Source: an uncultured Agathobacter sp. (lineage in GTDB: Bacteria > Bacillota > Clostridia > Lachnospirales > Lachnospiraceae). From it: DNA of 56,775 nt. Below the pieces are notes generated by a model. The model was not told where the DNA came from. It worked only from the letters and a program-made list of their open reading frames with translations, and ran no database searches. Of the stretch, positions 24,643 to 32,777 are shown in pieces (position 1 is the stretch's first letter; every line of letters starts with the position of its first letter). The stretch is from the NCBI GenBank assembly GCA_934365945.1, contig CAKRNE010000016.1:1-56775 (forward strand). Reading direction: 5' to 3'. The translations under genes were made by a program, and so were the position numbers.

Positions 24643-25857
24643 ATGAAATTAAAAGACACAGGATTAACAGCACAGGACATTAAAGACAAAGTAAAGAAGT
24701 ACATGATTGAGACCTATGAGCGTTTCGATTTCATCGCTGAGACTGCCGAGGGCATGTATCTCTATGATGAGAATGGCACACCATACCTTGACTTTTACGC
24801 AGGAATCGCCGTAAACAATGCCGGCAGCAGAAACCCTAAGGTTGTTGCAGCTGTCAAGGATCAGGTGGATGACATCATGCATACATTCAACTATCCATAC
24901 ACTATTCCACAGGCACTGCTTGCTGAGAAGGTCTGCAAGACAATCGGAATGGACAAGATTTTCTACCAGAACTCAGGTACAGAGGCAAACGAGGCTATGA
25001 TTAAGATGGCTCGTAAATATGGTATCGAGAAATATGGCCCAAACAGATACCATATCGTAACCGCAAAGGACGGCTTCCACGGCAGAACCTTCGGTGCTAT
25101 GTCAGCAACAGGACAGCCGGGAAACGGATGCCAGGTGGGCTTTGGTCCTATGACATACGGCTTCTCATATGCTCCTTACAATGACTTAAAGGCATTCAAG
25201 GATGCTTGTACAGAGAATACAATCGCTATCATGATTGAGCCTGTACAGGGCGAGGGCGGTGTTCATCCTGCAACACCTGAATTCATGAAGGGACTTCGTG
25301 AGTTCTGCGATGAGAAGGGCATGCTTCTTCTTATTGATGAGGTTCAGACAGGATGGTGCAGAACCGGTGCTGTAATGAGCTACATGAACTACGGTATCAA
25401 GCCTGATATCGTTTCTATGGCAAAGGGCCTTGGCGGTGGAATGCCAATCGGTGCTATCTGCGCTACAGAGGAGGTTTCAAAAGCATTCTCAGCAGGTTCA
25501 CATGGTACAACCTTTGGTGGACATCCAGTATGCTGTGCAGCAGCACTTGCAGAGGTTGGCGAGCTGCTTGACAGAGATCTTGCCGGAAATGCAAAGAAGG
25601 TTGGTGATTATTTCGCAGCTAAGCTTGAGAAGCTTCCACATGTAAAAGAAGTAAGACATCAGGGACTTTTAGTTGGTGTTGAGTTTGACGATACAATCTC
25701 AGGTGTAGATGTAAAGCATGGCTGCTTCGACCGCCATATGCTCATCACAGCAATCGGAAGCCACATCATCCGTATGGTTCCACCACTTATCGTAAGCGAG
25801 GAAGAGTGCGACAAGGCATTTGATATCATCAAGGAGACTGTTGAGTCACTTTCATAG
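24643..25857 (+). CDS. argD: Class III PLP aminotransferase, acetylornithine/GABA-transaminase-like
   Basis: A 404-residue class III aminotransferase. It has NSGTEANEAMIKMAR for cofactor phosphate binding, the GFHGRTFG motif, IEPVQGEGG, LLIDEVQTGWCRTG with the PLP-pyridine Asp, and the Schiff-base Lys in SMAKGLGGGMPIGA. The family includes ArgD and 4-aminobutyrate or putrescine transaminases; motifs fit ArgD best. No other arginine gene is nearby. A permease, an iron alcohol dehydrogenase and a cytidylate-kinase-like gene follow, so a catabolic role on an omega-amino compound is a real alternative. TAGGAGG precedes the ATG. A terminator in the leader suggests attenuation. The symbol is therefore tentative. 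Confidence 0.88.
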   Translation: MKLKDTGLTAQDIKDKVKKYMIETYERFDFIAETAEGMYLYDENGTPYLDFYAGIAVNNAGSRNPKVVAAVKDQVDDIMHTFNYPYTIPQALLAEKVCKTIGMDKIFYQNSGTEANEAMIKMARKYGIEKYGPNRYHIVTAKDGFHGRTFGAMSATGQPGNGCQVGFGPMTYGFSYAPYNDLKAFKDACTENTIAIMIEPVQGEGGVHPATPEFMKGLREFCDEKGMLLLIDEVQTGWCRTGAVMSYMNYGIKPDIVSMAKGLGGGMPIGAICATEEVSKAFSAGSHGTTFGGHPVCCAAALAEVGELLDRDLAGNAKKVGDYFAAKLEKLPHVKEVRHQGLLVGVEFDDTISGVDVKHGCFDRHMLITAIGSHIIRMVPPLIVSEEECDKAFDIIKETVESLS

Positions 25858-25958
25858 AAGGCTAGGATTATATTTGAAGCAGACTCTGGGCGGAGTGAAA
25901 CTGGCAGAGGCAGGCAACAGAATATGGTACGGCAGATTTTACGAGCCGGATAAAAGAC

Positions 25959-25994
25959 AAGGGCGTCACGATTAGCTTCGTGCGCCCTTCTTTT
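25959..25994 (+). terminator. Terminator between the aminotransferase and kinase-like genes
   Basis: AAGGGCGTCACGA / TCGTGCGCCCTT (25959-25971 and 25978-25989, one bulge) then CTTTT. Confidence 0.8.
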
Positions 25995-26046
25995 GAATAA
26001 AGAACATAGCAGATTAAGTTTATATAAGAAAAGCGAGGGGAATGAA

Positions 26047-26706
26047 ATGGCACATCTTGTTATCACAATAGGATGCGAATATGGCGCGAAAGGAAACCAG
26101 ATTGGCAAAAAGGTTGCCGATGACCTGGGAATCAAATTTTATGACAGAGATACTGTTGATGAAATCATAAAAGAGGTCGGTATTCCGAAGGATATCATGG
26201 AAAAGGTTGAGGAAGGTATCACTATCGCCGGAAAAGGTGCAGAGGGTGATGTCAGAGGCTCTTTCTCCAAATATGCAGACCTCACAAAGCGTGCAATTCA
26301 TGTCCAGAAAACCATAATCAGAAAATTATCAGACCGTGAGTCATGCGTGATTATCGGTCGTTCAGCAGACTATATACTAAAGGAACATAAGCCGATTTTA
26401 CGTATTTTCATCTATTCACCGGATGAAGTGAGGATTGAAAACGTAATGAAGAGCCACAATTTGTCGGAGGATGATGCAAAGCTTTTTATTACTGAAAAGG
26501 ATAAGCGTTATCATAAGCGTCATATGGCGCTGACAGGAAGCAACCGAGGCGACAGACACAACAGAGATATGCTTATAGACAGCAGTCTGTTAGGAGTGGA
26601 CGGTACGGCAGAGCTTATTGAGTCTTTGGCAAGAAAAGTGGAAGAGAGAGAAAATATAACAAAGACTGTAACAGAAAAAGGAACAAAGGCTGGAGGTGAC
26701 AAGTAA
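26047..26706 (+). CDS. Cytidylate-kinase-like family protein (copy 1, altered P-loop)
   Basis: The start at 26047 (MAHLVITIGCEYG) is chosen because GAGGGG lies 6 bases upstream; an ATG at 25993 has no such site. The 219-residue product is a P-loop kinase relative with IGCEYGAKGNQIGKKVADDLGI where most of this family have a GSGG loop, then FYDRDTVDEI, SCVIIGRSADYIL and RIFIYSPDEVRIENV. The Ser-Gly-Gly of the P-loop is replaced by AKG, so phosphotransfer is uncertain. The stop overlaps the permease start by one base (TAATG), so translation is coupled. True cytidylate kinase (cmk) acts in nucleotide synthesis; this divergent form next to a transporter probably does not. Confidence 0.85.
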   Translation: MAHLVITIGCEYGAKGNQIGKKVADDLGIKFYDRDTVDEIIKEVGIPKDIMEKVEEGITIAGKGAEGDVRGSFSKYADLTKRAIHVQKTIIRKLSDRESCVIIGRSADYILKEHKPILRIFIYSPDEVRIENVMKSHNLSEDDAKLFITEKDKRYHKRHMALTGSNRGDRHNRDMLIDSSLLGVDGTAELIESLARKVEERENITKTVTEKGTKAGGDK

Positions 26707-28229
26707 TGGAACAGAAGAAATCAGAATTTAACAAAGTCCTGAATGCCTGGGACGTGCTTGTAATTGCATTTGGAGCCATGATTGGCTGGGGCTGGGTTGT
26801 CTCAACCGGAGGCTGGATTGAAAAGGGAGGAGTGCTCGGTGCCGCAATCGGTTTTGTAATTGGCGGTATCATGATATTTTTCGTAGGAATGACATACGCA
26901 GAGCTGACAGCAGCCATGCCTCAGTGCGGTGGCGAGCATGTATTCAGCTACAAGGCAATGGGTTCGACCGGTTCATTCATATGTACGTGGATGATTATTC
27001 TTGGATATGTCAGTGTGGCGTGCTTTGAGGCATGTGCTTTCCCGACAATCATCACATATCTGTGGCCGGGCTTTTTGAAGGGCTATCTGTATACGGTAGC
27101 AGGCTTTGATATCTATGCTTCATGGCTTATTGTGGCAATAGTTATCGCATTTTTAATCATGATGATAAACATTATCGGTGCAAAGACTGCAGCAATTTTG
27201 CAGACTGTGCTCACATGTATCATTGGTGGCGCCGGAATTTTGTTGATAATTGCATCGGTAATCAATGGAACAGTTGATAACCTGGACGGACAGATGTTTG
27301 CAAGTAGCTCTGCCGGTTTAAACGTAAAGGCAATTATCGGAGTGGCAGCACTTTCACCATTTTATTTTATAGGATTTGATGTAATACCTCAGGCGGCTGA
27401 GGAAATCAATGTTCCGGCAAAGAAAATTGGTTCAATACTTATTTTATCAGTAGTTTTGGCAGTAGTTTTCTATGCACTTGTAATTGTTGCGGTAGGTCTC
27501 GTTATGGGCCCACAGGCAATTGTAGATTCAGAGCAGGCAACCGGACTTGTCACAGCAGATGCAATGGCTGCCGCCTTCAACACGAAGATAATGGCAAAGG
27601 TTATAATAGTCGGCGGAATGTGCGGTATCGTAACCTCATGGAACTCATTTTTGCTCGGTGGCTCGCGTGCCATGTACTCAATGGCAGAGTCATACATGAT
27701 TCCAAAGTTTTTTGCAAAGCTCCATCCAAAGCATAAGACACCAATAAACTCACTGATTCTCATCGGAGCTCTCACAATGCTTGCTCCTTTTGCAGGCAGA
27801 AAGATGCTTGTGTGGATAAGTGATGCCGGCAACTTTGGCTGCTGTGTGGCATACTGCATGGTTGCTCTTTCATTTATTATTCTTCGTAAGAAAGAGCCTG
27901 ATATGCCAAGACCTTACAAGGTTCCTGCATACAAGTTCTTCGGAACCATGGCAGTTATCATGTCAGGCTTCATGGTTGCAATGTACTGTATACCGGGAAG
28001 CGGCGGATCACTTATCGCCCAGGAATGGGGCATCGTGCTTGCATGGTGTGCACTCGGCGTGGTATTCTTCGTATTCTGTAAAAAGAAATACAAGGAGTCA
28101 TTTGGTACACTTGTTGAGCTCATCTCAGATGAGGATGCTGCAACACTTATGCCGGAGGCAGACGAGGTTGAGCTGGATAAGGTTATTGATGCTGCAATAG
28201 ACAGGGTGCTTGCCAGGAAGGCCAGCTAG
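26706..28229 (+). CDS. APC-superfamily amino acid permease
   Basis: A 507-residue permease with about 12 helices. TM1 contains the broken-helix motif FGAMIGWGWVVSTGGW (GxG-type substrate site), and further family features are YAELTAAMPQCGGEHVF, ALSPFYFIGFDVIPQAAEE and GGSRAMYSMA. The C-terminal 45 residues are soluble and acidic (LISDEDAATLMPEADEVE). Members carry amino acids, GABA or ethanolamine by H+ symport or antiport; the substrate cannot be read here. Translationally coupled to the kinase-like gene. GGAGGTG lies 6 bases before the ATG. The neighbouring aminotransferase and alcohol dehydrogenase suggest that the substrate is an amino compound catabolised through an aldehyde. Confidence 0.92.
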   Translation: MEQKKSEFNKVLNAWDVLVIAFGAMIGWGWVVSTGGWIEKGGVLGAAIGFVIGGIMIFFVGMTYAELTAAMPQCGGEHVFSYKAMGSTGSFICTWMIILGYVSVACFEACAFPTIITYLWPGFLKGYLYTVAGFDIYASWLIVAIVIAFLIMMINIIGAKTAAILQTVLTCIIGGAGILLIIASVINGTVDNLDGQMFASSSAGLNVKAIIGVAALSPFYFIGFDVIPQAAEEINVPAKKIGSILILSVVLAVVFYALVIVAVGLVMGPQAIVDSEQATGLVTADAMAAAFNTKIMAKVIIVGGMCGIVTSWNSFLLGGSRAMYSMAESYMIPKFFAKLHPKHKTPINSLILIGALTMLAPFAGRKMLVWISDAGNFGCCVAYCMVALSFIILRKKEPDMPRPYKVPAYKFFGTMAVIMSGFMVAMYCIPGSGGSLIAQEWGIVLAWCALGVVFFVFCKKKYKESFGTLVELISDEDAATLMPEADEVELDKVIDAAIDRVLARKAS

Positions 28230-28365
28230 TACATTACAAAATGAAAAAATGCATTTTATAACAAAAAAATTGAAAAATGGGATGTAAGAATAGGCGAAAA
28301 TACCTTAAGCCGTAAAATTATATACATGAAATGAGATAATGAAATTCGGAAAGGACAGATTATAT

Positions 28366-29550
28366 ATGGAAACATTCAATTTCTCGGTGCCGCAGGACAT
28401 CACAGTGGGAAAGGGCAGTCTCTCAAAGCTGCCGGAAATAGCAAAAAAGCTTGGAGGAAAGCATGCGCTCATCATTTCAGGACCGCATCTTGAGAAGATG
28501 GGACTTGTAAAAAAGGCAGCAGATTATCTGGCATCAGTTGATATAAAAGCAGATACCTTTACCGATATAGAGGCAAATCCATCTGTCACAACCGTAGAGA
28601 AAGCCACAGCAAAATACCTGGAGTCGGGCGCAGACTTTATCGTGGCATTCGGAGGAGGCTCACCGATGGATGTAGCAAAAGCAGTGGGTGTGGTTGCCAA
28701 ATATGGCGGAAGCGTCACAGACTATGAGGGCGCACACAAGGTGCCGGGACCAATCGTACCGCTCATTGCGATACCAACCACCGCAGGAACAGGCTCAGAG
28801 GTGACAGCATTCTCCGTAATCACAGACCATAGCAGAAACTATAAGCTTACAGTATTCAGCTACGAGATATTGCCAAAATATGCAATACTCGATGCAGAGC
28901 TCATCACAACTGCGCCGGCAAGCGTAGCGGCAGCATGCGGAATTGATGCATTTATCCATGCCGAGGAGGCATATGTATCCACAGCGGCATCGCCATTCTC
29001 AGATGCATTGGCAGAAAAAGCGATGGCACTTATCGGAAAAAATATCCGCAGATTTGTAGCAAACAGAAACGATATCGAGGCCGCTGAAGCCATGATGACA
29101 GGCTCACTTTTTGCAGGAATAGCATTCTCATTTGCAAGGCTCGGAAATGTGCATGCAATGAGCCATCCGGTCAGCGCATTTTTCGATGTGCCTCACGGAG
29201 TTGCAAACGCAGTGCTGCTTCCTGTAATCGCAGAGTACAATGCACTTGCAGACCATGGCAAGTATCTCACAATCTACAATGATATAAGCCCGATTCCTGC
29301 GTATGCGGACGAATTTGAGCCTATGATGCTTGTGGATGCAATCAGGGAGCTTTGCGCAGACATCGGAATCCCTGAGAATCTGACCATCGCAATCAACAAT
29401 GCAAGCAAAAACGGAACAGTCACAAAGGAAGAGATAGAGAGCAAGATAGAGCCGATGGCTGTCGATGCCATGAAGAGCGGCAACATTGCTGTCAATCCAA
29501 GGGCTTCACGCCAGTGCGATATTGAGATGCTGTATCGCAGAGCACTGTAA
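28366..29550 (+). CDS. Iron-containing alcohol dehydrogenase
   Basis: A 394-residue group III alcohol dehydrogenase. It begins METFNFSVPQDITVGKGSL. NAD(P) binding uses FIVAFGGGSPMDVAKAVG, then IPTTAGTGSEVT. Metal ligands are Asp and His in CGIDAFIHAEEAY, His in GNVHAMSHPVSAF and His in DVPHGVANAV, so all are present. Such enzymes reduce aldehydes (acetaldehyde, succinate semialdehyde, propionaldehyde). The start at 28366 is taken because AAAGGA is about 10 bases upstream and homologues begin at this point; 28339 is an alternative ATG. In context it may reduce the aldehyde made by the upstream transaminase; inference. Confidence 0.92.
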   Translation: METFNFSVPQDITVGKGSLSKLPEIAKKLGGKHALIISGPHLEKMGLVKKAADYLASVDIKADTFTDIEANPSVTTVEKATAKYLESGADFIVAFGGGSPMDVAKAVGVVAKYGGSVTDYEGAHKVPGPIVPLIAIPTTAGTGSEVTAFSVITDHSRNYKLTVFSYEILPKYAILDAELITTAPASVAAACGIDAFIHAEEAYVSTAASPFSDALAEKAMALIGKNIRRFVANRNDIEAAEAMMTGSLFAGIAFSFARLGNVHAMSHPVSAFFDVPHGVANAVLLPVIAEYNALADHGKYLTIYNDISPIPAYADEFEPMMLVDAIRELCADIGIPENLTIAINNASKNGTVTKEEIESKIEPMAVDAMKSGNIAVNPRASRQCDIEMLYRRAL

Positions 29551-29565
29551 ATTTATAAAATACAA

Positions 29566-29602
29566 CATATAAGGTAACTATTCCGAATAGTTACCTTATA
29601 TG
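29566..29602. repeat. Perfect 17-base inverted repeat between dehydrogenase and XRE-cupin genes
   Basis: CATATAAGGTAACTATT (29566-29582), CCG loop, exact complement at 29586-29602. No T-run follows, so it is a weak terminator at best. It lies 44 bases before the XRE-cupin start and could be its operator. Confidence 0.7.
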
Positions 29603-29645
29603 ATTATCAACAGTATAGTTAGAGATTAAATGCAAAAATGGAGAT

Positions 29646-30215
29646 ATGAGTATGGATTATCTGTCACACAATGTATCTGAAAATTTAAAAAGAATACGTC
29701 AGTCAAAGGGCATGAGCTTGGACCAGGTCGCAGAGCAGACCGGTGTGAGTAAAAGCATGCTTGCGCAGATAGAAAAGGGAACAGCAAATCCATCTATCGG
29801 AGTACTTGGCAAAATCACAAGCGGCCTGCGAATTGAGTTTCAAAGACTTATAGATCCACCGAGAGTAGACTATGCGCTCATATCTCCGGATGATCTGGTT
29901 CCGACAAAGGAGCTTTTGGGACAGTACAGGGTATGGACCTGCTTCCCATACGAGGACTCAAGGGAGGTAGAGGTGTACCGTATCGACGTGGAGCCGGGCG
30001 GCGTGTATACAAGCGGTGGGCACGGCGAGAAAACACGCGAGTATCTCACAGTCACAGACGGTGTGCTGACGGTTGAGTGTCACGACCATGTTCAGGAAAT
30101 CCATAAGGGGCAGGTGTATAAGTTTGAGACCGATCAGCCTCATCTGTATCGTAATGATGGCGAGAGGGTGGCAAGCTGCATGTGCTTCTTTTTGGATTAT
30201 GCTAAAGGAAGATGA
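29646..30215 (+). CDS. XRE-family regulator with cupin domain
   Basis: A 189-residue two-domain regulator. The HTH covers residues about 10-65: LKRIRQSKGMSLDQVAEQTGVSKSMLAQIEKGTANPS, whose VSKSMLAQIEKG is the recognition helix. A cupin_2 beta-barrel covers about 110-185 (VEPGGVYTSGGHGEKTREYLTV and GQVYKFETDQPHLYRN). PuuR-like members of this class respond to amine catabolites and repress transport and degradation genes. That fits the permease, transaminase and alcohol dehydrogenase genes directly upstream; inference. The start is 29646 or Met3 at 29652, which has better spacing to GGAGA. Confidence 0.9.
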   Translation: MSMDYLSHNVSENLKRIRQSKGMSLDQVAEQTGVSKSMLAQIEKGTANPSIGVLGKITSGLRIEFQRLIDPPRVDYALISPDDLVPTKELLGQYRVWTCFPYEDSREVEVYRIDVEPGGVYTSGGHGEKTREYLTVTDGVLTVECHDHVQEIHKGQVYKFETDQPHLYRNDGERVASCMCFFLDYAKGR

Positions 30216-30219
30216 TAGG

Positions 30220-30247
30220 ATACCTCTGTTAAAGGCAGGGGTATTTT
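30220..30247 (+). terminator. Terminator after the XRE-cupin gene
   Basis: ATACCTCTG (30220-30228) and CAGGGGTAT (30236-30244), one G-U pair, then TTT. Confidence 0.7.
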
Positions 30248-30271
30248 GATATTTACTTAATAAAATATCAA
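30246..30271. promoter_or_regulatory. Candidate LysR autoregulatory site
   Basis: TTGATATTT (30246-30254), 8 bases, AAATATCAA (30263-30271): a perfect inverted repeat about 50 bases before the LysR start, in the position of an autoregulatory box. Confidence 0.4.
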
Positions 30272-30321
30272 TTTATATAAAAGATAGAATTTGATTTATT
30301 AAGAAAGGCAAGGAAAAAATA

Positions 30322-31227
30322 ATGAATTTACAACAGATGAAGTATATATTATATGTAGAAAAATATCATTCATTTTCTAGAGCTGCAAAGAAGTTATATG
30401 TTTCTCAGCCTGGAATATCAAAAGGCATTAAAGATGTAGAAGATGAATATGGAATACAGCTTTTTAATAGGGAAAGCGGAAAGGTTTCTCTTACTGAACA
30501 GGGGATAAAACTGATAAGACAAATTTCACCAATAGTAGAGCAGGCAGAATATATTGACGACTATTATCGACATAATAAAATATCAGAGTGTACGTTGAGT
30601 GTAGCCTGTCAGCATCATGCCGTTGCATTGAGTACAATGGAGGAATGTTTATTAGAAGTGTTGCCTGATAAAGAAAAATACGAAATTCGCTTTTTAGAGG
30701 TTATGACAAAAGAAGTAATAGAGTATGTTCATAGTGGAGTTTGTGAAATAGGATTATTATTAAAAAATAAAGATAATCGTGTAATTAAAGCAGAATTAGA
30801 TAGTAGAAATCTAGAATTTAAGACTATATGTGAAAATAAATCATACGTTTATTTAGGAAAACAACATCCGTTAGCAGAAAAAAGTATAATAACAGACGAG
30901 GATTTGGAGCCATATCCATTTATGAGATATTATCAAGGTAAAGGAAGTATGAAGTATTTTTCGGAAGAAGTTGTAGAGAGTCATGCTGTTGACAAGGTAA
31001 TTTATGTAACAGATGATATGACGATAGGTAAATTGGCACAAAAATTGAATGCATATATGATTGGAAGTGGTCATAGGAGTGAGGAAAAAATGTCTGATGA
31101 AATAATTACCATACCATATGATTCAAATGAATTTATCGAATTGGGATGGATATATGAAAAAAATAAAGCTTTGGGAACACTTGCTAAAAAATATATTGCA
31201 AAATTTGAAAATAAGCTAATAAAGTAA
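30322..31227 (+). CDS. LysR-family transcriptional regulator
   Basis: A 301-residue LysR protein. The winged HTH is residues 1-60 (MNLQQMKYILYVEKYHSFSRAAKKLYVSQPGISKGIKDVE; core SFSRAAKKLYVSQPGIS). The periplasmic-binding-like effector domain runs about 90-300 with YVYLGKQHPLAEK and SGHRSEE. The first of a run of AT-rich plus-strand genes, it is followed after 171 bases by the MATE gene of the peptide/hydroxyacid operon, with a LysR-type inverted repeat over the likely promoter. It is the obvious pathway-specific activator, probably sensing an amino acid or 2-oxoacid; inference. Confidence 0.93.
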   Translation: MNLQQMKYILYVEKYHSFSRAAKKLYVSQPGISKGIKDVEDEYGIQLFNRESGKVSLTEQGIKLIRQISPIVEQAEYIDDYYRHNKISECTLSVACQHHAVALSTMEECLLEVLPDKEKYEIRFLEVMTKEVIEYVHSGVCEIGLLLKNKDNRVIKAELDSRNLEFKTICENKSYVYLGKQHPLAEKSIITDEDLEPYPFMRYYQGKGSMKYFSEEVVESHAVDKVIYVTDDMTIGKLAQKLNAYMIGSGHRSEEKMSDEIITIPYDSNEFIELGWIYEKNKALGTLAKKYIAKFENKLIK

Positions 31228-31269
31228 AGCAATAACAAAAAGTTATAAACTTCTATAAAAAATAGTAAT

Positions 31270-31299
31270 TTGCAATTATTAAACAGTTGGTGATAATAT
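31270..31299 (+). promoter_or_regulatory. Candidate LysR-controlled promoter of the peptide/hydroxyacid operon
   Basis: TTGCAA (31270-31275), 18 bases, TAATAT (31294-31299). ATTAT (31275-31279) and ATAAT (31293-31297) form an inverted repeat over the spacer. Confidence 0.4.
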
Positions 31300-31316
31300 T
31301 CTTACCAACAACAAAC

Positions 31317-31363
31317 AAAGGCGTTTGAACGGAAATAAAAATCCGTCAAGCGTCTTTTATTTT
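31317..31363 (+). terminator. Hairpin with T-tract in the leader of the MATE operon
   Basis: AAAGGCGTTTGAACGGA (31317-31333) pairs imperfectly with TCCGTCAAGCGTCTTTT (31342-31358), followed by TTATTTT. It may terminate the LysR message or attenuate the operon. Confidence 0.6.
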
Positions 31364-31398
31364 ACCCAAAATGAATATAGAAAGAAGGTGTATAACAT

Positions 31399-32745
31399 AT
31401 GAGTGTCAAAAAAATAATGTTTGATAGAAAAACATTGATAAAACTCATAGTTCCAATGGTAGTAGAACAGCTTCTGTCGGTAATGGTTGGAATGGTGGAT
31501 ATGATCATGGTTTCTGGGGCTGGCGAAGAAGCTGTTTCAGGTATCTCATTGGTTAATCAGATAAATGTCCTTCTTATCATGGTTTTTGCAGCTATGGCTT
31601 CTGGAGGGGCGGTAGTAGTATCACAGTATTTGGGAAGTGGAGATAAAAAGAAATCTTGTAAAGCTGCGGATCAAATGATGATGATAACGACATTGCTCTC
31701 GGTTATCGTTATGATATTTGCTTTAATTTTTAATAAGGCATTATTAAAATTGATTTTCGGAACTGTTGATAATTTAGTAATGGATAACGCAGTTACATAT
31801 TTTTATATTATTGCAATTTCTTTTCCGTTCTTGGCAATTTACAATGTGGGTACAGCGCTTTTCAGAGTTATGGGAAACTCTTACATAGCTATGATTACAT
31901 CAGCAGTAATGAATGTTATTAATATTATCGGAAATTATATTTTTGTTTTCATATTCAATAAGGGGGTTGCCGGAGTTGCGTATTCTTCTTTGATATCGCG
32001 AATTGTAGCAGCAGTCGCTCTTCTTATCTTAATAAGACGAGATAAACTTCCGGTTCACATTGATAAATATTTCAGATTGGGATGGGATTCTCATATGTTG
32101 AAAAACATATTGGGGATAGGAATTCCACAGTGTTTAGAAAATGGCATGTTTCAAATAGGAAAGCTTTTGACACAGTCACTTATTTCAAGTTTTGGAACAT
32201 CGGCAATAGCAGCAAATGCTTGTGGTGCAACAATAGAGATGCTTGCAGATATTCCTGGTTCAGCAATAGGACTTGCTCTTGTTACAATTGTTGGTCAATG
32301 TGTTGGGGCAAGACAGTTTGATGAAGCAAAGGGATATACCAAAAAGCTCATAAAAGTAACATACGTATTTATGTTTATGTTAAATATATTACTTTTTGCG
32401 GGTGCTGGCATAATTTCAAGCTGGTACAATTTGACGGAGCAGGGTTCCTATTATGCAATACAGATAATTAGATATCATAGTATTTGTTGTGTATTGATAT
32501 GGCCGTTGGCATTTACATTGGCCAGTGCATTACGAGCATCAGGAGATGCAAAATTCACATTATTAAGTTCAACTGCATCAATGTGGATTTTTAGAATTGG
32601 ATTGGCATATGTAATTGGCAGATACATGGGTGTAGGTGTTTTAGGTGTATGGATTGCAATGACTATTGATTGGTTAGTAAGAGCTGTACTAAATCTTATT
32701 AGATTTAAAAGCGGAAAATGGATGACAAAATCAGTCATTGATTAG
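31399..32745 (+). CDS. MATE family efflux transporter
   Basis: A 448-residue, 12-helix MATE transporter of normal length. The N-terminal half begins TLIKLIVPMVVEQLLSVMVGMVDMIMVS (core GMVDMIMVS), with LFRVMGNSYIAM. The second half repeats the pattern (CLENGMFQIGKLLTQSLISSFG). It exports small molecules with Na+ or H+. AGAAGGTG lies upstream of the ATG. It is the first gene after the LysR regulator, 32 bases ahead of the hydroxyacid dehydrogenase. In this operon it may export the pathway product, but resistance to a toxic peptide is an alternative. Confidence 0.93.
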   Translation: MSVKKIMFDRKTLIKLIVPMVVEQLLSVMVGMVDMIMVSGAGEEAVSGISLVNQINVLLIMVFAAMASGGAVVVSQYLGSGDKKKSCKAADQMMMITTLLSVIVMIFALIFNKALLKLIFGTVDNLVMDNAVTYFYIIAISFPFLAIYNVGTALFRVMGNSYIAMITSAVMNVINIIGNYIFVFIFNKGVAGVAYSSLISRIVAAVALLILIRRDKLPVHIDKYFRLGWDSHMLKNILGIGIPQCLENGMFQIGKLLTQSLISSFGTSAIAANACGATIEMLADIPGSAIGLALVTIVGQCVGARQFDEAKGYTKKLIKVTYVFMFMLNILLFAGAGIISSWYNLTEQGSYYAIQIIRYHSICCVLIWPLAFTLASALRASGDAKFTLLSSTASMWIFRIGLAYVIGRYMGVGVLGVWIAMTIDWLVRAVLNLIRFKSGKWMTKSVID

Positions 32746-32777
32746 AATATTACAATAGGACAACAGGAGGTAAGAAC

